From Oscillospiraceae bacterium (GTDB lineage Bacteria > Bacillota > Clostridia > Oscillospirales > Oscillospiraceae), in the NCBI GenBank assembly GCA_902801295.1, contig CADCHN010000002.1, positions 1 to 64,000 on the forward strand: 64,000 nt of DNA, written 5' to 3'. Both the position numbers and the translations under genes were made by a program. The notes beneath the pieces were generated by a model. That model was not told the DNA's origin, ran no database searches, and saw only the letters and a program-made list of their open reading frames with translations. Positions within the stretch are counted from its first letter, which is position 1. Every line of letters starts with the position of its first letter. Positions 24,117-32,671 of this stretch are shown here, in pieces.

Positions 24117-25331
24117 TCAGCCCTCTTGAAGCAGGATTTTCACATGCTCGTTCATGTTTTCTTCCATTCTGATCATCGTTTCCTGATCCGGGAATTTGAA
24201 GAAAACAATGCCCAGAGCGTAAGCAGCATTGGCAAAGAAACGAATTTCGTCTCCGGCTCTTTTATAAATGCACTTTTTAATGATATACTGCTCAATTTCG
24301 GGCGTGAACTCAACATGAGAGAACACACCATCCCGGTCGGTGTGCAGATTCAAGGTGGCATAATACGGCGTTCCGGCGCCTTCTTCGGAAGCCACCGGCT
24401 CGCCCATGGCGGCACGGATACTCATTTCCACCATATCGCAGTTGAAAATCATGCCCAGTAAATCCGGGATCATGTTTCCACCACTACGCGGGCCAATGTC
24501 AATGGGAAAAACACGGTCGTTGCGGTCAATGATCAGCTCAACATTCATCGGTCCGAAGCGTATGCCGAGATCATCGACCAGCTTTTGCAGGCAGTCCTTG
24601 ACGGCCTGCAGGTCGGCCGGGTCCAGGAACGGAGGATAACTTTTACCAACCGGAACAAGAGGATTGACCCGGTTATCACGGTGGCAGTTCATGAGTCCCC
24701 ACTGGATCACCCTGCCATCCGAAACGAAGATGTCGCCCCCGATGAGATAAGGGTGTTTTTTCTCGATGAACTCTTCAATCACGATGCGATGCCCACGGGA
24801 AAAGGAAAAGGCAAAATCAATGGCAGCCTCAAATCCTCCCGGCTCCCGCAGAACGGTTGCACCTTTGGAACCGGAAGAATCCACGGGCTTAACAATGACG
24901 GGAAGTGTGAAATGCTCAATTGCTTCCAAGGCCTCATCTTTTTCGGTAAAGCCGAGAGCTTTCGGCGTATGGAAGCCGTGGGAAGACAAAAAAGAGCGAA
25001 ACAAATCTTTGTTGCAAAGCGTCTCAACTGCCCGATACGGATTGGTAGGCAAACCAAGAGCCTCCGCAACATAGGCGGCCGTAGGGGCAGCCGGGTCGGA
25101 TGCATAGGCGATGATATAATGAATGCCTTCCTCTTTGGCGATCCGCAAAACAGCGTCTTTATCCGTTGTGCTGATCTGATAGAACTTGTCCGCGTGGTAT
25201 TGGCCGGGATTATCCGGCAGATAGTCACAGAGAACGGTGCTAAGCCCAAGGCGTTTTGCCGTCTCTATGGCGATAATCTGCTGGGATGAACCGCCAAGTA
25301 GCAGAATTTTTTTCTTCATGTTTGGGCTCAT
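24117..25331 (-). CDS. ATP-grasp ligase (carboxylate-amine ligase type)
   Basis: This 404-residue protein has an N-terminal Rossmann-like pre-ATP-grasp domain (ILLLGGSSQQIIAIETAKRLG), a central ATP-grasp with PVIVKPVDSSGSKGA and IVIEEFIE, and the Mg-binding FGPMNVELI/FPIDIGPRSGGN near residue 290. Such enzymes activate a carboxylate as acyl-phosphate and join it to an amine or thiol. The start at 25331 follows AGGA by seven bases. Placement next to the DegT-like and QueC-like genes suggests synthesis of an amide-linked substituent of the surface glycan. The substrates cannot be told from sequence. Confidence 0.8.
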   Translation of the reverse strand: MSPNMKKKILLLGGSSQQIIAIETAKRLGLSTVLCDYLPDNPGQYHADKFYQISTTDKDAVLRIAKEEGIHYIIAYASDPAAPTAAYVAEALGLPTNPYRAVETLCNKDLFRSFLSSHGFHTPKALGFTEKDEALEAIEHFTLPVIVKPVDSSGSKGATVLREPGGFEAAIDFAFSFSRGHRIVIEEFIEKKHPYLIGGDIFVSDGRVIQWGLMNCHRDNRVNPLVPVGKSYPPFLDPADLQAVKDCLQKLVDDLGIRFGPMNVELIIDRNDRVFPIDIGPRSGGNMIPDLLGMIFNCDMVEMSIRAAMGEPVASEEGAGTPYYATLNLHTDRDGVFSHVEFTPEIEQYIIKKCIYKRAGDEIRFFANAAYALGIVFFKFPDQETMIRMEENMNEHVKILLQEG

Positions 25332-25349
25332 GATCTAATCCTTTTGGTA

Positions 25350-26519
25350 TTAGTGTTTCTGTAAACGGAATCTCATGGTTTTAGGAAGCGTATATAGTCT
25401 CGCAACGATCCAAGAGGGAAGCTTCATTCCATGCCGCTTACAGTATTGATAATTGTCTGTGGCAAAAACTTCACGCTTATTTGCTACGACAAGCCAGCAT
25501 TTATACTCGAAGGAACGCTTTTTGTACTTTTCAATATTAAAGACGCCCGAAAATGCATCAAGTTTTCCCATAGCCTCCAAGGGCAGAAGCGTTCGCCTGC
25601 ATTTGATGCATTCGCAGCAATTGACAACGCTTTTTTTGCCGCTGCATACATACAGATATTTCTGGGCAATATTCCAGTCCGATATCAACTCGGTTTTTTC
25701 GGTTCTGGTATACTGGCATCCGTCGCTGATTAATTCCAGATTCAGACTTTTCATTAAAGGAATCGCATAAGGATCCGCATACTCTGACCAATCCTTGTTG
25801 CGGCTATTTTTGTTCCATTGCAGGATCTCGGCATAGCTCAAGGAACTGCTGATATAATACTTTTTCAGCACTTTTTCTAAAGCGAAAGCACAGGAGTATA
25901 GACAAAAATAGCTGCACCGATCGCCCAACTGAAGAAAATAATCCAAGTTGCAGTCTACGGCATAAAACGGAAGCTGCAAAGCGTCGGCGATTTTGCGCAT
26001 ATCCTCGCAGCGAGCATAAAACAGGTCTCTTTTTGTAATATCGGAATCACAGGCAAAGTTTGTCATGAACAGCGCGTTAATTTTCGCATCTTCCTGCTGC
26101 TCCTGCTCATAATGCGTGTAGATTGTAGAGAGGCAATCTACGCCGCCGGAAATCCCGGTTCCCACCAGATGATGAGAGCCCTCTGCCTCGCCAAAGCCAT
26201 CAACGATAATATTTATTTTCTTCAGGTCGTCCGAAAAAGAGCACATGATGGGCTGAAGGTAGTTAACGGCGTTGTAATAGAGCGTTTCGCTTACCTTCCC
26301 GTGGAGATGCAGATCGCTTTTGTAATACATGGCCATGTAAAGAGGGAAAAGCAGAAACATATTGTATACATCCGTAGTTAACATGTCCGCATTCTCGTTC
26401 TTTACAGCGACCCATATGGTGTCCTCACAGTCTTTACGAGGGAAATCAGAAACGATATCGGCCGTCAATCTGGTCCATTCTCCGTGTATTTCCGTTCTCA
26501 GATTGCTGATATCTATCAT
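25350..26519 (-). CDS. QueC-like PP-loop ATP pyrophosphatase
   Basis: This 389-residue protein has a PP-loop SGGVDCLS at residues 124-131 and a C-X8-C-X2-C-X2-C motif at Cys292, Cys301, Cys304 and Cys307, the exact spacing of the zinc site of QueC (7-cyano-7-deazaguanine synthase). QueC converts a carboxylate to an amide and then a nitrile using ATP. The ~110-residue N-terminal extension is not found in QueC. It is embedded in the polysaccharide operon and not with queuosine genes, so it probably adenylates a carboxylate on a sugar or its substituent. Function is inference; the PP-loop and zinc motif are directly visible. Confidence 0.7.
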   Translation of the reverse strand: MIDISNLRTEIHGEWTRLTADIVSDFPRKDCEDTIWVAVKNENADMLTTDVYNMFLLFPLYMAMYYKSDLHLHGKVSETLYYNAVNYLQPIMCSFSDDLKKINIIVDGFGEAEGSHHLVGTGISGGVDCLSTIYTHYEQEQQEDAKINALFMTNFACDSDITKRDLFYARCEDMRKIADALQLPFYAVDCNLDYFLQLGDRCSYFCLYSCAFALEKVLKKYYISSSLSYAEILQWNKNSRNKDWSEYADPYAIPLMKSLNLELISDGCQYTRTEKTELISDWNIAQKYLYVCSGKKSVVNCCECIKCRRTLLPLEAMGKLDAFSGVFNIEKYKKRSFEYKCWLVVANKREVFATDNYQYCKRHGMKLPSWIVARLYTLPKTMRFRLQKH

Positions 26520-26554
26520 TTGGCTCTCCTCCAGCTCATTGTTAAATCGTGGGG

Positions 26555-27997
26555 TTACTGAATCAGTTTTTTACGGTCAATTTTCCCGTTGTATGTTTTT
26601 GGCACGCTGTCAATTTGTTCTACAAATTTAGGAATCTTATAGAACTCAAGGTTCTTTTCCAGGTAGTCAATGATTTTGGGCACATCAAGTGAACAACCTG
26701 GCTTCAGGCAGACGAGCAGTTTGACACAGGTGCCGAGATTTGCATCTTTATATGGAATGCATACACACTCCTGAATGTCCGGATAGCGAAGAGCAACGTC
26801 CTCAACTTCGGTGGGAGCGATTTTGAACCCGCCGACATTGATGACATCGTCCCGCCTGCCGACCAGGAAAAGGTAACCCTCATCATTCATATAACCCAGG
26901 TCGCTCATATAGATGACGCCGTCCTGAATGGTGGAGGCTGTGATCTCGGGCTCGTTCCAGTATCCTGCAGTAACGGTATTGCTGCGGATGGCAATGATTC
27001 CGGGATTGTCTTTTGTGGCATGGAAGGGGCGATGCTCCTCGTCCACGATAAAAACGTCAACGCCCGGATTGGGCTTTCCAACGCAAGTCCCATCACCGCG
27101 AACAGCATTGTAGTCGATATAAACAACGGCGCCGACTTCTGAGCCGCCATAGGCGTCAAACTTCCGGACATGCGGCAGCAGCTCAATCAGTTTCTCTTTG
27201 TCGCCGCCGGGCAGCGCAGAGGAACTGGAATACAGGAAGTCCAGCTGGCCGTCATATTTGGCAAGCTCTTTTCCGGCAAGGGTCAGAATATAGTGGACCG
27301 CAGCCGGCGGAAGATACAGGGAGGTAACATGATAATCACGCATGCAACGGAAAAAGCGCTTGAGATCCTTAAAACCGTTGAGAAGCAAAACAGTGCTTCC
27401 GCGCTCCATGGACATGTGCGTTTTGCGCAATCCGGCAGCATGATTCATCGGCGTCGGAATCAGCCAGACATTATCCTTGGAATAATTCAATACGGCATTC
27501 TGGGACTGGCACATATTCATCTGCGCGTAATGGGTGACCATGACGCCTTTTGATTTTCCGGTGGTGCCTGTGGTAAAGAGTATTTCCTGAAGCCAGTCCT
27601 CTTCGGGAAAAGAATAATCCTCAAAGGAAGTAGTTTTCAGCTCTTCATAGGTAATGTGAAGACGCTGGAGAGGATGTTTTCCCGTCATGATGATTTTCGG
27701 CTGGATCTCAGCGGCAATTTCACCGACTCTGCTGTCAGGGGTTCCGCTTTCTACCGGAACAAATACTGCGCCGGACAGATGGGTGCCATAGCAGCAGGCA
27801 AGGTATTCAACGGTATGATCGGCCTCCACCAGAACCCGGTCACCGCGCTGGACGCCTTCCTCTTTCAAATAATGACTGACGCCCGCAATCAGCGTCCACA
27901 GGGTCGCATAGTCCACGGTATCGTCAAGCGCGATGATGGCGGTCTTTTCCGGCGTTTCAAGACTATGCTGATAAATGCTTCTGACAAGCGATCTCAT
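26555..27997 (-). CDS. ANL-family adenylate-forming ligase
   Basis: This 480-residue protein is an acyl/aminoacyl-AMP ligase. The P-loop ILFTTGTTGKSKGV is near residue 140, YGGSEVGAV (A5) near 280, and the hinge SDLGYMNDEGYLFLVGRRDD (A7/A8) near 370; the final NGKIDRKKL holds the catalytic A10 lysine. It activates a carboxylate as adenylate and loads it on a thiol. An acyl carrier protein and an acyltransferase are encoded just upstream, so the set resembles a D-alanylation-type (DltA/DltC) system. The acyl or amino-acid substrate is unknown. Confidence 0.88.
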   Translation of the reverse strand: MRSLVRSIYQHSLETPEKTAIIALDDTVDYATLWTLIAGVSHYLKEEGVQRGDRVLVEADHTVEYLACCYGTHLSGAVFVPVESGTPDSRVGEIAAEIQPKIIMTGKHPLQRLHITYEELKTTSFEDYSFPEEDWLQEILFTTGTTGKSKGVMVTHYAQMNMCQSQNAVLNYSKDNVWLIPTPMNHAAGLRKTHMSMERGSTVLLLNGFKDLKRFFRCMRDYHVTSLYLPPAAVHYILTLAGKELAKYDGQLDFLYSSSSALPGGDKEKLIELLPHVRKFDAYGGSEVGAVVYIDYNAVRGDGTCVGKPNPGVDVFIVDEEHRPFHATKDNPGIIAIRSNTVTAGYWNEPEITASTIQDGVIYMSDLGYMNDEGYLFLVGRRDDVINVGGFKIAPTEVEDVALRYPDIQECVCIPYKDANLGTCVKLLVCLKPGCSLDVPKIIDYLEKNLEFYKIPKFVEQIDSVPKTYNGKIDRKKLIQ

Positions 27998-28009
27998 AAC
28001 CGGTCTCCC

Positions 28010-28573
28010 TTAATTATCATGGCGTTTATGGAAACGGTCCCATTCTTTCTGAACCAATTCCATTGGAATCTCCTGATTGGTGAACGCGGTAGTCTGGCTT
28101 CGGCCCATGCGGCGCAGGGCGGCAAAAAGGTCAAAGCGACCCGTAACCTGGGCAGGGTTTCCGGAGGCAAGAGAGTTGTCCGGAATGTCAGAAGTGACAA
28201 CACTGCCGGCGGAAACGATGCAATCCTTTCCCACACGCACATTTGGCATCACCGTGACGTTCATGGAAATATAGACATTGTCCATCAGCTCCACACAGCC
28301 CACTTTCTCGGGAAAACCGTAATCAACCGAAGAATCCCGAAGGCTCAGGAAACGATTGAGAAAGTCGTGGGTTACGATGCGCGACGTTTTATGGACGTGA
28401 ACATTATTGTGAAGAACGATCAGTTCGGGATACAGCGGCAGAAGCCATGGCCCCCAGCTGCAGTTCTCCCCGATCCCGCCCAAAATGTGGTGCTTTTTCA
28501 GATACTCGGCTCTTGACGTAGCGGAACGAAGCATCAAGAGCCGAAAGCTGTGGTACAATCTTTTCGCTCTCAA
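28010..28573 (-). CDS. Hexapeptide-repeat acyltransferase
   Basis: This 187-residue protein carries left-handed beta-helix repeats (VELMDNVYISMNVTV, VRVGKDCIVSAGSVV, ending SGNPAQVTG) typical of serine acetyltransferase/maltose O-acetyltransferase-type enzymes. The initiator seems to be TTG at 28573, about nine bases after AAAGGAG. It lies between the ACP gene and the ANL ligase gene, which suggests that it takes an acyl group from ACP or CoA and transfers it to the amino or hydroxyl group of a sugar, for instance the dTDP-4-amino sugar. Confidence 0.8.
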   Translation of the reverse strand: MRAKRLYHSFRLLMLRSATSRAEYLKKHHILGGIGENCSWGPWLLPLYPELIVLHNNVHVHKTSRIVTHDFLNRFLSLRDSSVDYGFPEKVGCVELMDNVYISMNVTVMPNVRVGKDCIVSAGSVVTSDIPDNSLASGNPAQVTGRFDLFAALRRMGRSQTTAFTNQEIPMELVQKEWDRFHKRHDN

Positions 28574-28596
28574 AGCAAAAGTCTCCTTTGATGATA

Positions 28597-28830
28597 TTAT
28601 TTGAGCAGCCGCGCGACCATCCCGGTGATCGCCTCAACAGAGTTGAAGTTTTCGGGAACAATCTCGTCGATATCGATTTCAATGCCAAAGGTGTCGGAAA
28701 GCCGGGAAATCAGCATCATCAATTCAAAAGAATCAAGATAACCGCCCTCGATGATGTTTTCAACGTTTGTCATATCCTTGGTCGGCTTGATTTCCGCAAG
28801 AATCTGTAAAACCTGTTCTTTGTTATTCAC
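28597..28830 (-). CDS. Acyl carrier protein
   Basis: This 77-residue protein has the four-helix ACP pattern, with the phosphopantetheine attachment serine at position 34 in YLDSFELM (DSF replaces DSL). It is separate from fatty-acid synthesis genes and flanked by the Wzx gene and the acyltransferase and ANL ligase genes. It is therefore likely a dedicated carrier for the group used to modify the glycan, as DltC is in teichoic-acid alanylation. Confidence 0.9.
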   Translation of the reverse strand: MNNKEQVLQILAEIKPTKDMTNVENIIEGGYLDSFELMMLISRLSDTFGIEIDIDEIVPENFNSVEAITGMVARLLK

Positions 28831-28850
28831 GATAAAATCCTCCTGTATGA

Positions 28851-30323
28851 CTAATCGTCTTTTGCATGTTTTTTCATGATGATATTCAGATAATGCCGGA
28901 CTTCGCGAAGCAGAAAGAAGAAACTGTCAACCTTGAATAAATACGACATTCCGACATATAGGACTACGCCGGCAAAAATTTCTGCGACCAGGGAGCCGAG
29001 CGGAGACCAATGCAGCAATGAAATGAGCCAGACAAGCCCGCCCATTGCGATTGCCATGGAAAAGTTGGGGAGTGTGTCCAAAAACTGTTCCCACATGGAA
29101 TAATCGATCAGAGACTTGCTCGCGGACATAATGATCAATGTGGAGATGACCGCAGTCAGGGAAAGACTCAGCGCGATCCAGATGACGCCGTACGGAATGG
29201 ACACGATCAGGAGCGTGATTCCGATGATTTTGCTCAGTGCGTCCAGCCTTAACAGCAGGTCGCTGCGGCCGCTGGCTTTGATTACACAATCTCCGATATA
29301 CATCAGGGGTCTGACAAAATAGGCAATGCAGCCGACCCGAAGGAAAACAACGCTTGGCAGCCACTTGTCGGTCAATATCACGCGAATCATCGGCTCGGCA
29401 ACCACCGCAAGGCCGACCATGACCGGTGCAAGCAGGTAGGTCGCAATACGGACGACTTTCCGCGTGATCTCTTTCATCTGAGCCCGGCTGTCGTTGCTGT
29501 GCGACAGGGCCGGGAACAAAACAGAATTGACCGTCGGCTCGATCATCTGGTTGGTGAAAATCGGGAACATCATGCCCTTGTTGTAATACGCCAGGTCCGC
29601 GCTGGAATACTTTTTGCCGATTACGAGGCTTCTCAGTTGCGTGTAGCCGGTATCGATCAGACCGGTAACCAGTATCTTCCATCCATATGCGTAGATTTTT
29701 TTCAGTCTGGGAAAAGAGAAAGCCAGGCTTGGACGCCATCCAACAATGATCCAGAGACAAATTGTATCAAGGAATACATTACCCAGATACTGCTCGACAA
29801 GCGCCCATACGCCAAAGCCGTTCTTGGCCATGATCGCGGCAACAACGCCGGAAATGATGGTTCCGATCAGTGTGGCATAGAAAAACTTTCTGAACATCAT
29901 ATGTTTGGAAACATATGCATGCTGTACAGAGTTGACGGAAGCAAGTAATATGCGGATTCCCATCACCCGGATGACGGGGGTTAACAGCTCGTTGTTATAA
30001 AATTTTGCCAGTGCGGGTGCGGAGACAAAAATCAGACCGTATATGACAAGCGATAGAAATATGCCGAAGAAAAAGCAGGTAGAGAAATCCGTCTGATCAG
30101 AATCTTTGTCAACAATCAGGGAGTTTCCAAAGCCATATGTAACAAAGACGTCGCAGATCGTAATGAAGACGGTGACAAGTGCAACAATGCCGTACTCTTC
30201 CGGGAGAAGGATTCGTGCCAGAATGATGGAAATCAGGAAATTGATTCCCTGCGCGCCTGCACGTTCGGCAAATTTATAGATGAAGCCGGATATGGTTTTA
30301 TTTTTCAGCTCTTTTTCCTTCAA
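28851..30323 (-). CDS. Wzx/MOP-family polysaccharide flippase
   Basis: This 490-residue membrane protein has about 12-14 helices and the lipopolysaccharide-export signature of the MOP superfamily (SGFIYKFAERAGAQGINFLISIILARILLPEEYG at the N terminus, seen as consecutive motifs GFIYKF and LARILLPEEYG). It should flip the undecaprenyl-diphosphate-linked repeat across the membrane for polymerisation by Wzy. The gene lies 12 bases after the glycosyltransferase gene in a continuous operon. Confidence 0.92.
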   Translation of the reverse strand: MKEKELKNKTISGFIYKFAERAGAQGINFLISIILARILLPEEYGIVALVTVFITICDVFVTYGFGNSLIVDKDSDQTDFSTCFFFGIFLSLVIYGLIFVSAPALAKFYNNELLTPVIRVMGIRILLASVNSVQHAYVSKHMMFRKFFYATLIGTIISGVVAAIMAKNGFGVWALVEQYLGNVFLDTICLWIIVGWRPSLAFSFPRLKKIYAYGWKILVTGLIDTGYTQLRSLVIGKKYSSADLAYYNKGMMFPIFTNQMIEPTVNSVLFPALSHSNDSRAQMKEITRKVVRIATYLLAPVMVGLAVVAEPMIRVILTDKWLPSVVFLRVGCIAYFVRPLMYIGDCVIKASGRSDLLLRLDALSKIIGITLLIVSIPYGVIWIALSLSLTAVISTLIIMSASKSLIDYSMWEQFLDTLPNFSMAIAMGGLVWLISLLHWSPLGSLVAEIFAGVVLYVGMSYLFKVDSFFFLLREVRHYLNIIMKKHAKDD

Positions 30324-30335
30324 GGAGCCACCTTC

Positions 30336-31580
30336 TTATTTCAATAGCTTGCGAGCGAGTACAAGGCCGTCGTACAGCAACTGTGCATGAACGAATTTTC
30401 CGAGCACATTAAAGGGACGGTAACTGCGGCTCTCAAACTTTATTTTATAGGTATCATAATATCGGAAATCCGAGCAAAGGTCCAAAAACCGGAGCTGCCG
30501 ATCAAACTCAGCCGTCATCTCTCGTTTATAAGATCCGTCATCCATGCTTCCGGTAAACTGGATTTCCTCTTTCTTTTCGAGCAGGAGCGCAATATACTCT
30601 TCCAGTTTCGAAATCGGGGCACAGGAGGAATAAATGGTATAATCGTCTTGACAGGTCAGCCCGGGGATACCAATAATGTCGCCCGCTCCGGGATTCAAGC
30701 AAATAGTCGGATAATTATAATAATATGTTGCCCGGGCAGAACCGGCAGCGGAAATGAAGAAATCGCAGCGATCCGCAAAGGAACGGGGAACAGGAAACTG
30801 TACGCCGGCCAAAACAAGGTTAACATTTCTGCATTCCTTGAAAAGATCCTCGATTCTATGAATTTGTTTTTGTTCACGGGTGCCGCCAACAAAAACAATG
30901 TTAAATACCTTGTCTGGACGCTTCTGGCAATACTCTCTGAGCTGCGCAGCCAGCGGAAGAACATATTTTTTCTCCAAGCGGCCAATACTGCCGATCGTCA
31001 GCGCCGCATGGGAATTCAATCTGGGCGAGATCTGATCCTCGCAGTCGTCTATTGAGTTGTTGCAATAAGCAAGGATATACGCACTATCGTCAACAGGCAG
31101 GTTCTCGTCTGCAAGCATCTTTCTAACAGAGAAAGGATTGATGCCTGCCAATTCATGCCGACTAAACTTAAAGCGCAAATACTCCTGCTCTGATTTTGTA
31201 TAGTCGAAACTTTCCTGCAGAATAAAAACCAAGTGTTTGCACTTCAGCTGTTCGGACAACAGTTCACCCCACAGTGCACTGAAAAGGTTGGTAGATTCTA
31301 CAATGATCTCTTCGTACTGATCTGCCCCAATGTCCGAACGGATTTTTTTCAACAGCTGGCGAATCTTGCCTTTGCTGAAACAACCTGGATAAAAACGCAG
31401 ATAAGGGGACTGATAAGGAGCATATTCCCGAAGGCCGGGAATGACAATTTCTCCCTGCTCCGCAGAGTAAACAAAAACGCGATATCCGTGCTCTTTTAAA
31501 TATTGTGTCTTGTTATATATATACATGTTGGCGCCATGCATCGTGCAAAGATTAAGCGTCACAATAATATAGGCTTTCAT
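30336..31580 (-). CDS. Glycosyltransferase (GT-B, family 4-like)
   Basis: This 414-residue cytosolic protein has a GT-B pattern: an N-terminal domain with GANMYIYNKTQYLKEHGYRV, and a C-terminal nucleotide-sugar domain with TIGSIGRLEKKYVLPLAAQL and DFFISAAGSARATYYYNYP, where a donor-binding acidic motif would lie. It is the only glycosyltransferase besides the initiating enzyme in the locus. Its start overlaps the sulfotransferase stop as ATGA. It probably adds the second sugar of the repeat; donor and linkage are unknown. Confidence 0.7.
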   Translation of the reverse strand: MKAYIIVTLNLCTMHGANMYIYNKTQYLKEHGYRVFVYSAEQGEIVIPGLREYAPYQSPYLRFYPGCFSKGKIRQLLKKIRSDIGADQYEEIIVESTNLFSALWGELLSEQLKCKHLVFILQESFDYTKSEQEYLRFKFSRHELAGINPFSVRKMLADENLPVDDSAYILAYCNNSIDDCEDQISPRLNSHAALTIGSIGRLEKKYVLPLAAQLREYCQKRPDKVFNIVFVGGTREQKQIHRIEDLFKECRNVNLVLAGVQFPVPRSFADRCDFFISAAGSARATYYYNYPTICLNPGAGDIIGIPGLTCQDDYTIYSSCAPISKLEEYIALLLEKKEEIQFTGSMDDGSYKREMTAEFDRQLRFLDLCSDFRYYDTYKIKFESRSYRPFNVLGKFVHAQLLYDGLVLARKLLK

Positions 31581-32671
31581 TTTTCGCCATCCTTCTTTTC
31601 CGCGCGAATAATGGGGTTGTTCTCGGAACGATCCATGAACATTTCCCCAGAGTGATCGAAGCCCGGATAGTTTTCAAAAGGAAACAGATATTCGGGGAGC
31701 TCCCGCTCTATCTTCGCAATATCGTCTGCAAGCTCCGGATAGCGATAGGCAACGTTTGTGTTGGCAGCAGACCGCTCTGGAACAAAAATGGTCTTCCGGC
31801 GATTGTTCTTTACTGATAAAAACTGATTGATTTGTGCAGATGTTTTTTCATATTCATAGACCAGATCCTCAAAGCGGATGCGCAGGATCCTGGGGTTGTC
31901 CTGCAGATATGGCATGCCTTTTCTCAACAGCCGGTAATACGCAATGAAGGTTTCAACATCCGCGCTCGGCATAAAGCGATCCAGGGATAGCGCTTTTTTC
32001 TTGGCAATCAGATACACATCACGCGGGTCCCTGTCTACAACGATTGCATACGGGTCTTCAAAAAACGGAAAGCTCTTGGCGGGATCCGGCCCGGAAAACG
32101 CCTGGTCGAGAGCTATTTTGCCGCCGTCCAGCCCCATGCCTTTCAAAAGCCGGCCTGTAAATTTTCTTGCTTCCTCATAGAAGTTGTCAGGACGGATAGA
32201 CACCCTGACTGTGTCCATAGGGTAAACATCGATATTCTTTTTCAAGACCCCTTTTTTCTCAAGCGGTCTGATGATCCGTCTGAGAATCAAGGAATCGCCA
32301 ATATAGCGCTTGACAAACGAACTCTCGGAGCGATTGATTCTCGGCGATAAACCGATATACTGAACCTGCGTAATATTATCCAGAAAATCCTGCGTGGCCA
32401 GAGTGATTTCCTCTCTGGAGATGCCGGTCTGTACAGACCAGCCCTTCGCACGGCCCTGGATCAGTTTCTCAAACCTCTGTATGGCGCATATACTGATCCC
32501 CTGTCTGCCGCGCTTTTCCATGACAAAGTGCGCCAGATCCTCTAACCCATCCGGAGTCGAAGAGAGTGTGAACTCAAAATTGTCGCTGACTTGTATGCCA
32601 TCGCATTCCTTCAGATAATCGGTGACGGCGCTTGATCCGGTCTCACCGAAGCCACAGGTCGAAATAATCAT
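31577..32671 (-). CDS. Sulfotransferase-like protein
   Basis: This 364-residue protein shows the two PAPS-binding elements of sulfotransferases: a P-loop-like FGETGSSAVTDYL at residues 8-20 (5'-phosphosulfate binding) and YAIVVDRDPRDVYL at 208-221 (3'-phosphate binding, with Arg and Ser/Asp pattern RDPRD). RIRFEDLVYEYEKT further along is also typical. It would transfer sulfate from PAPS to a sugar hydroxyl, giving a sulfated glycan. It overlaps both neighbours by four bases, so its product belongs to the polymerase/glycosyltransferase set. Sulfated exopolysaccharide is uncommon in this group of bacteria. Confidence 0.72.
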   Translation of the reverse strand: MIISTCGFGETGSSAVTDYLKECDGIQVSDNFEFTLSSTPDGLEDLAHFVMEKRGRQGISICAIQRFEKLIQGRAKGWSVQTGISREEITLATQDFLDNITQVQYIGLSPRINRSESSFVKRYIGDSLILRRIIRPLEKKGVLKKNIDVYPMDTVRVSIRPDNFYEEARKFTGRLLKGMGLDGGKIALDQAFSGPDPAKSFPFFEDPYAIVVDRDPRDVYLIAKKKALSLDRFMPSADVETFIAYYRLLRKGMPYLQDNPRILRIRFEDLVYEYEKTSAQINQFLSVKNNRRKTIFVPERSAANTNVAYRYPELADDIAKIERELPEYLFPFENYPGFDHSGEMFMDRSENNPIIRAEKKDGEK

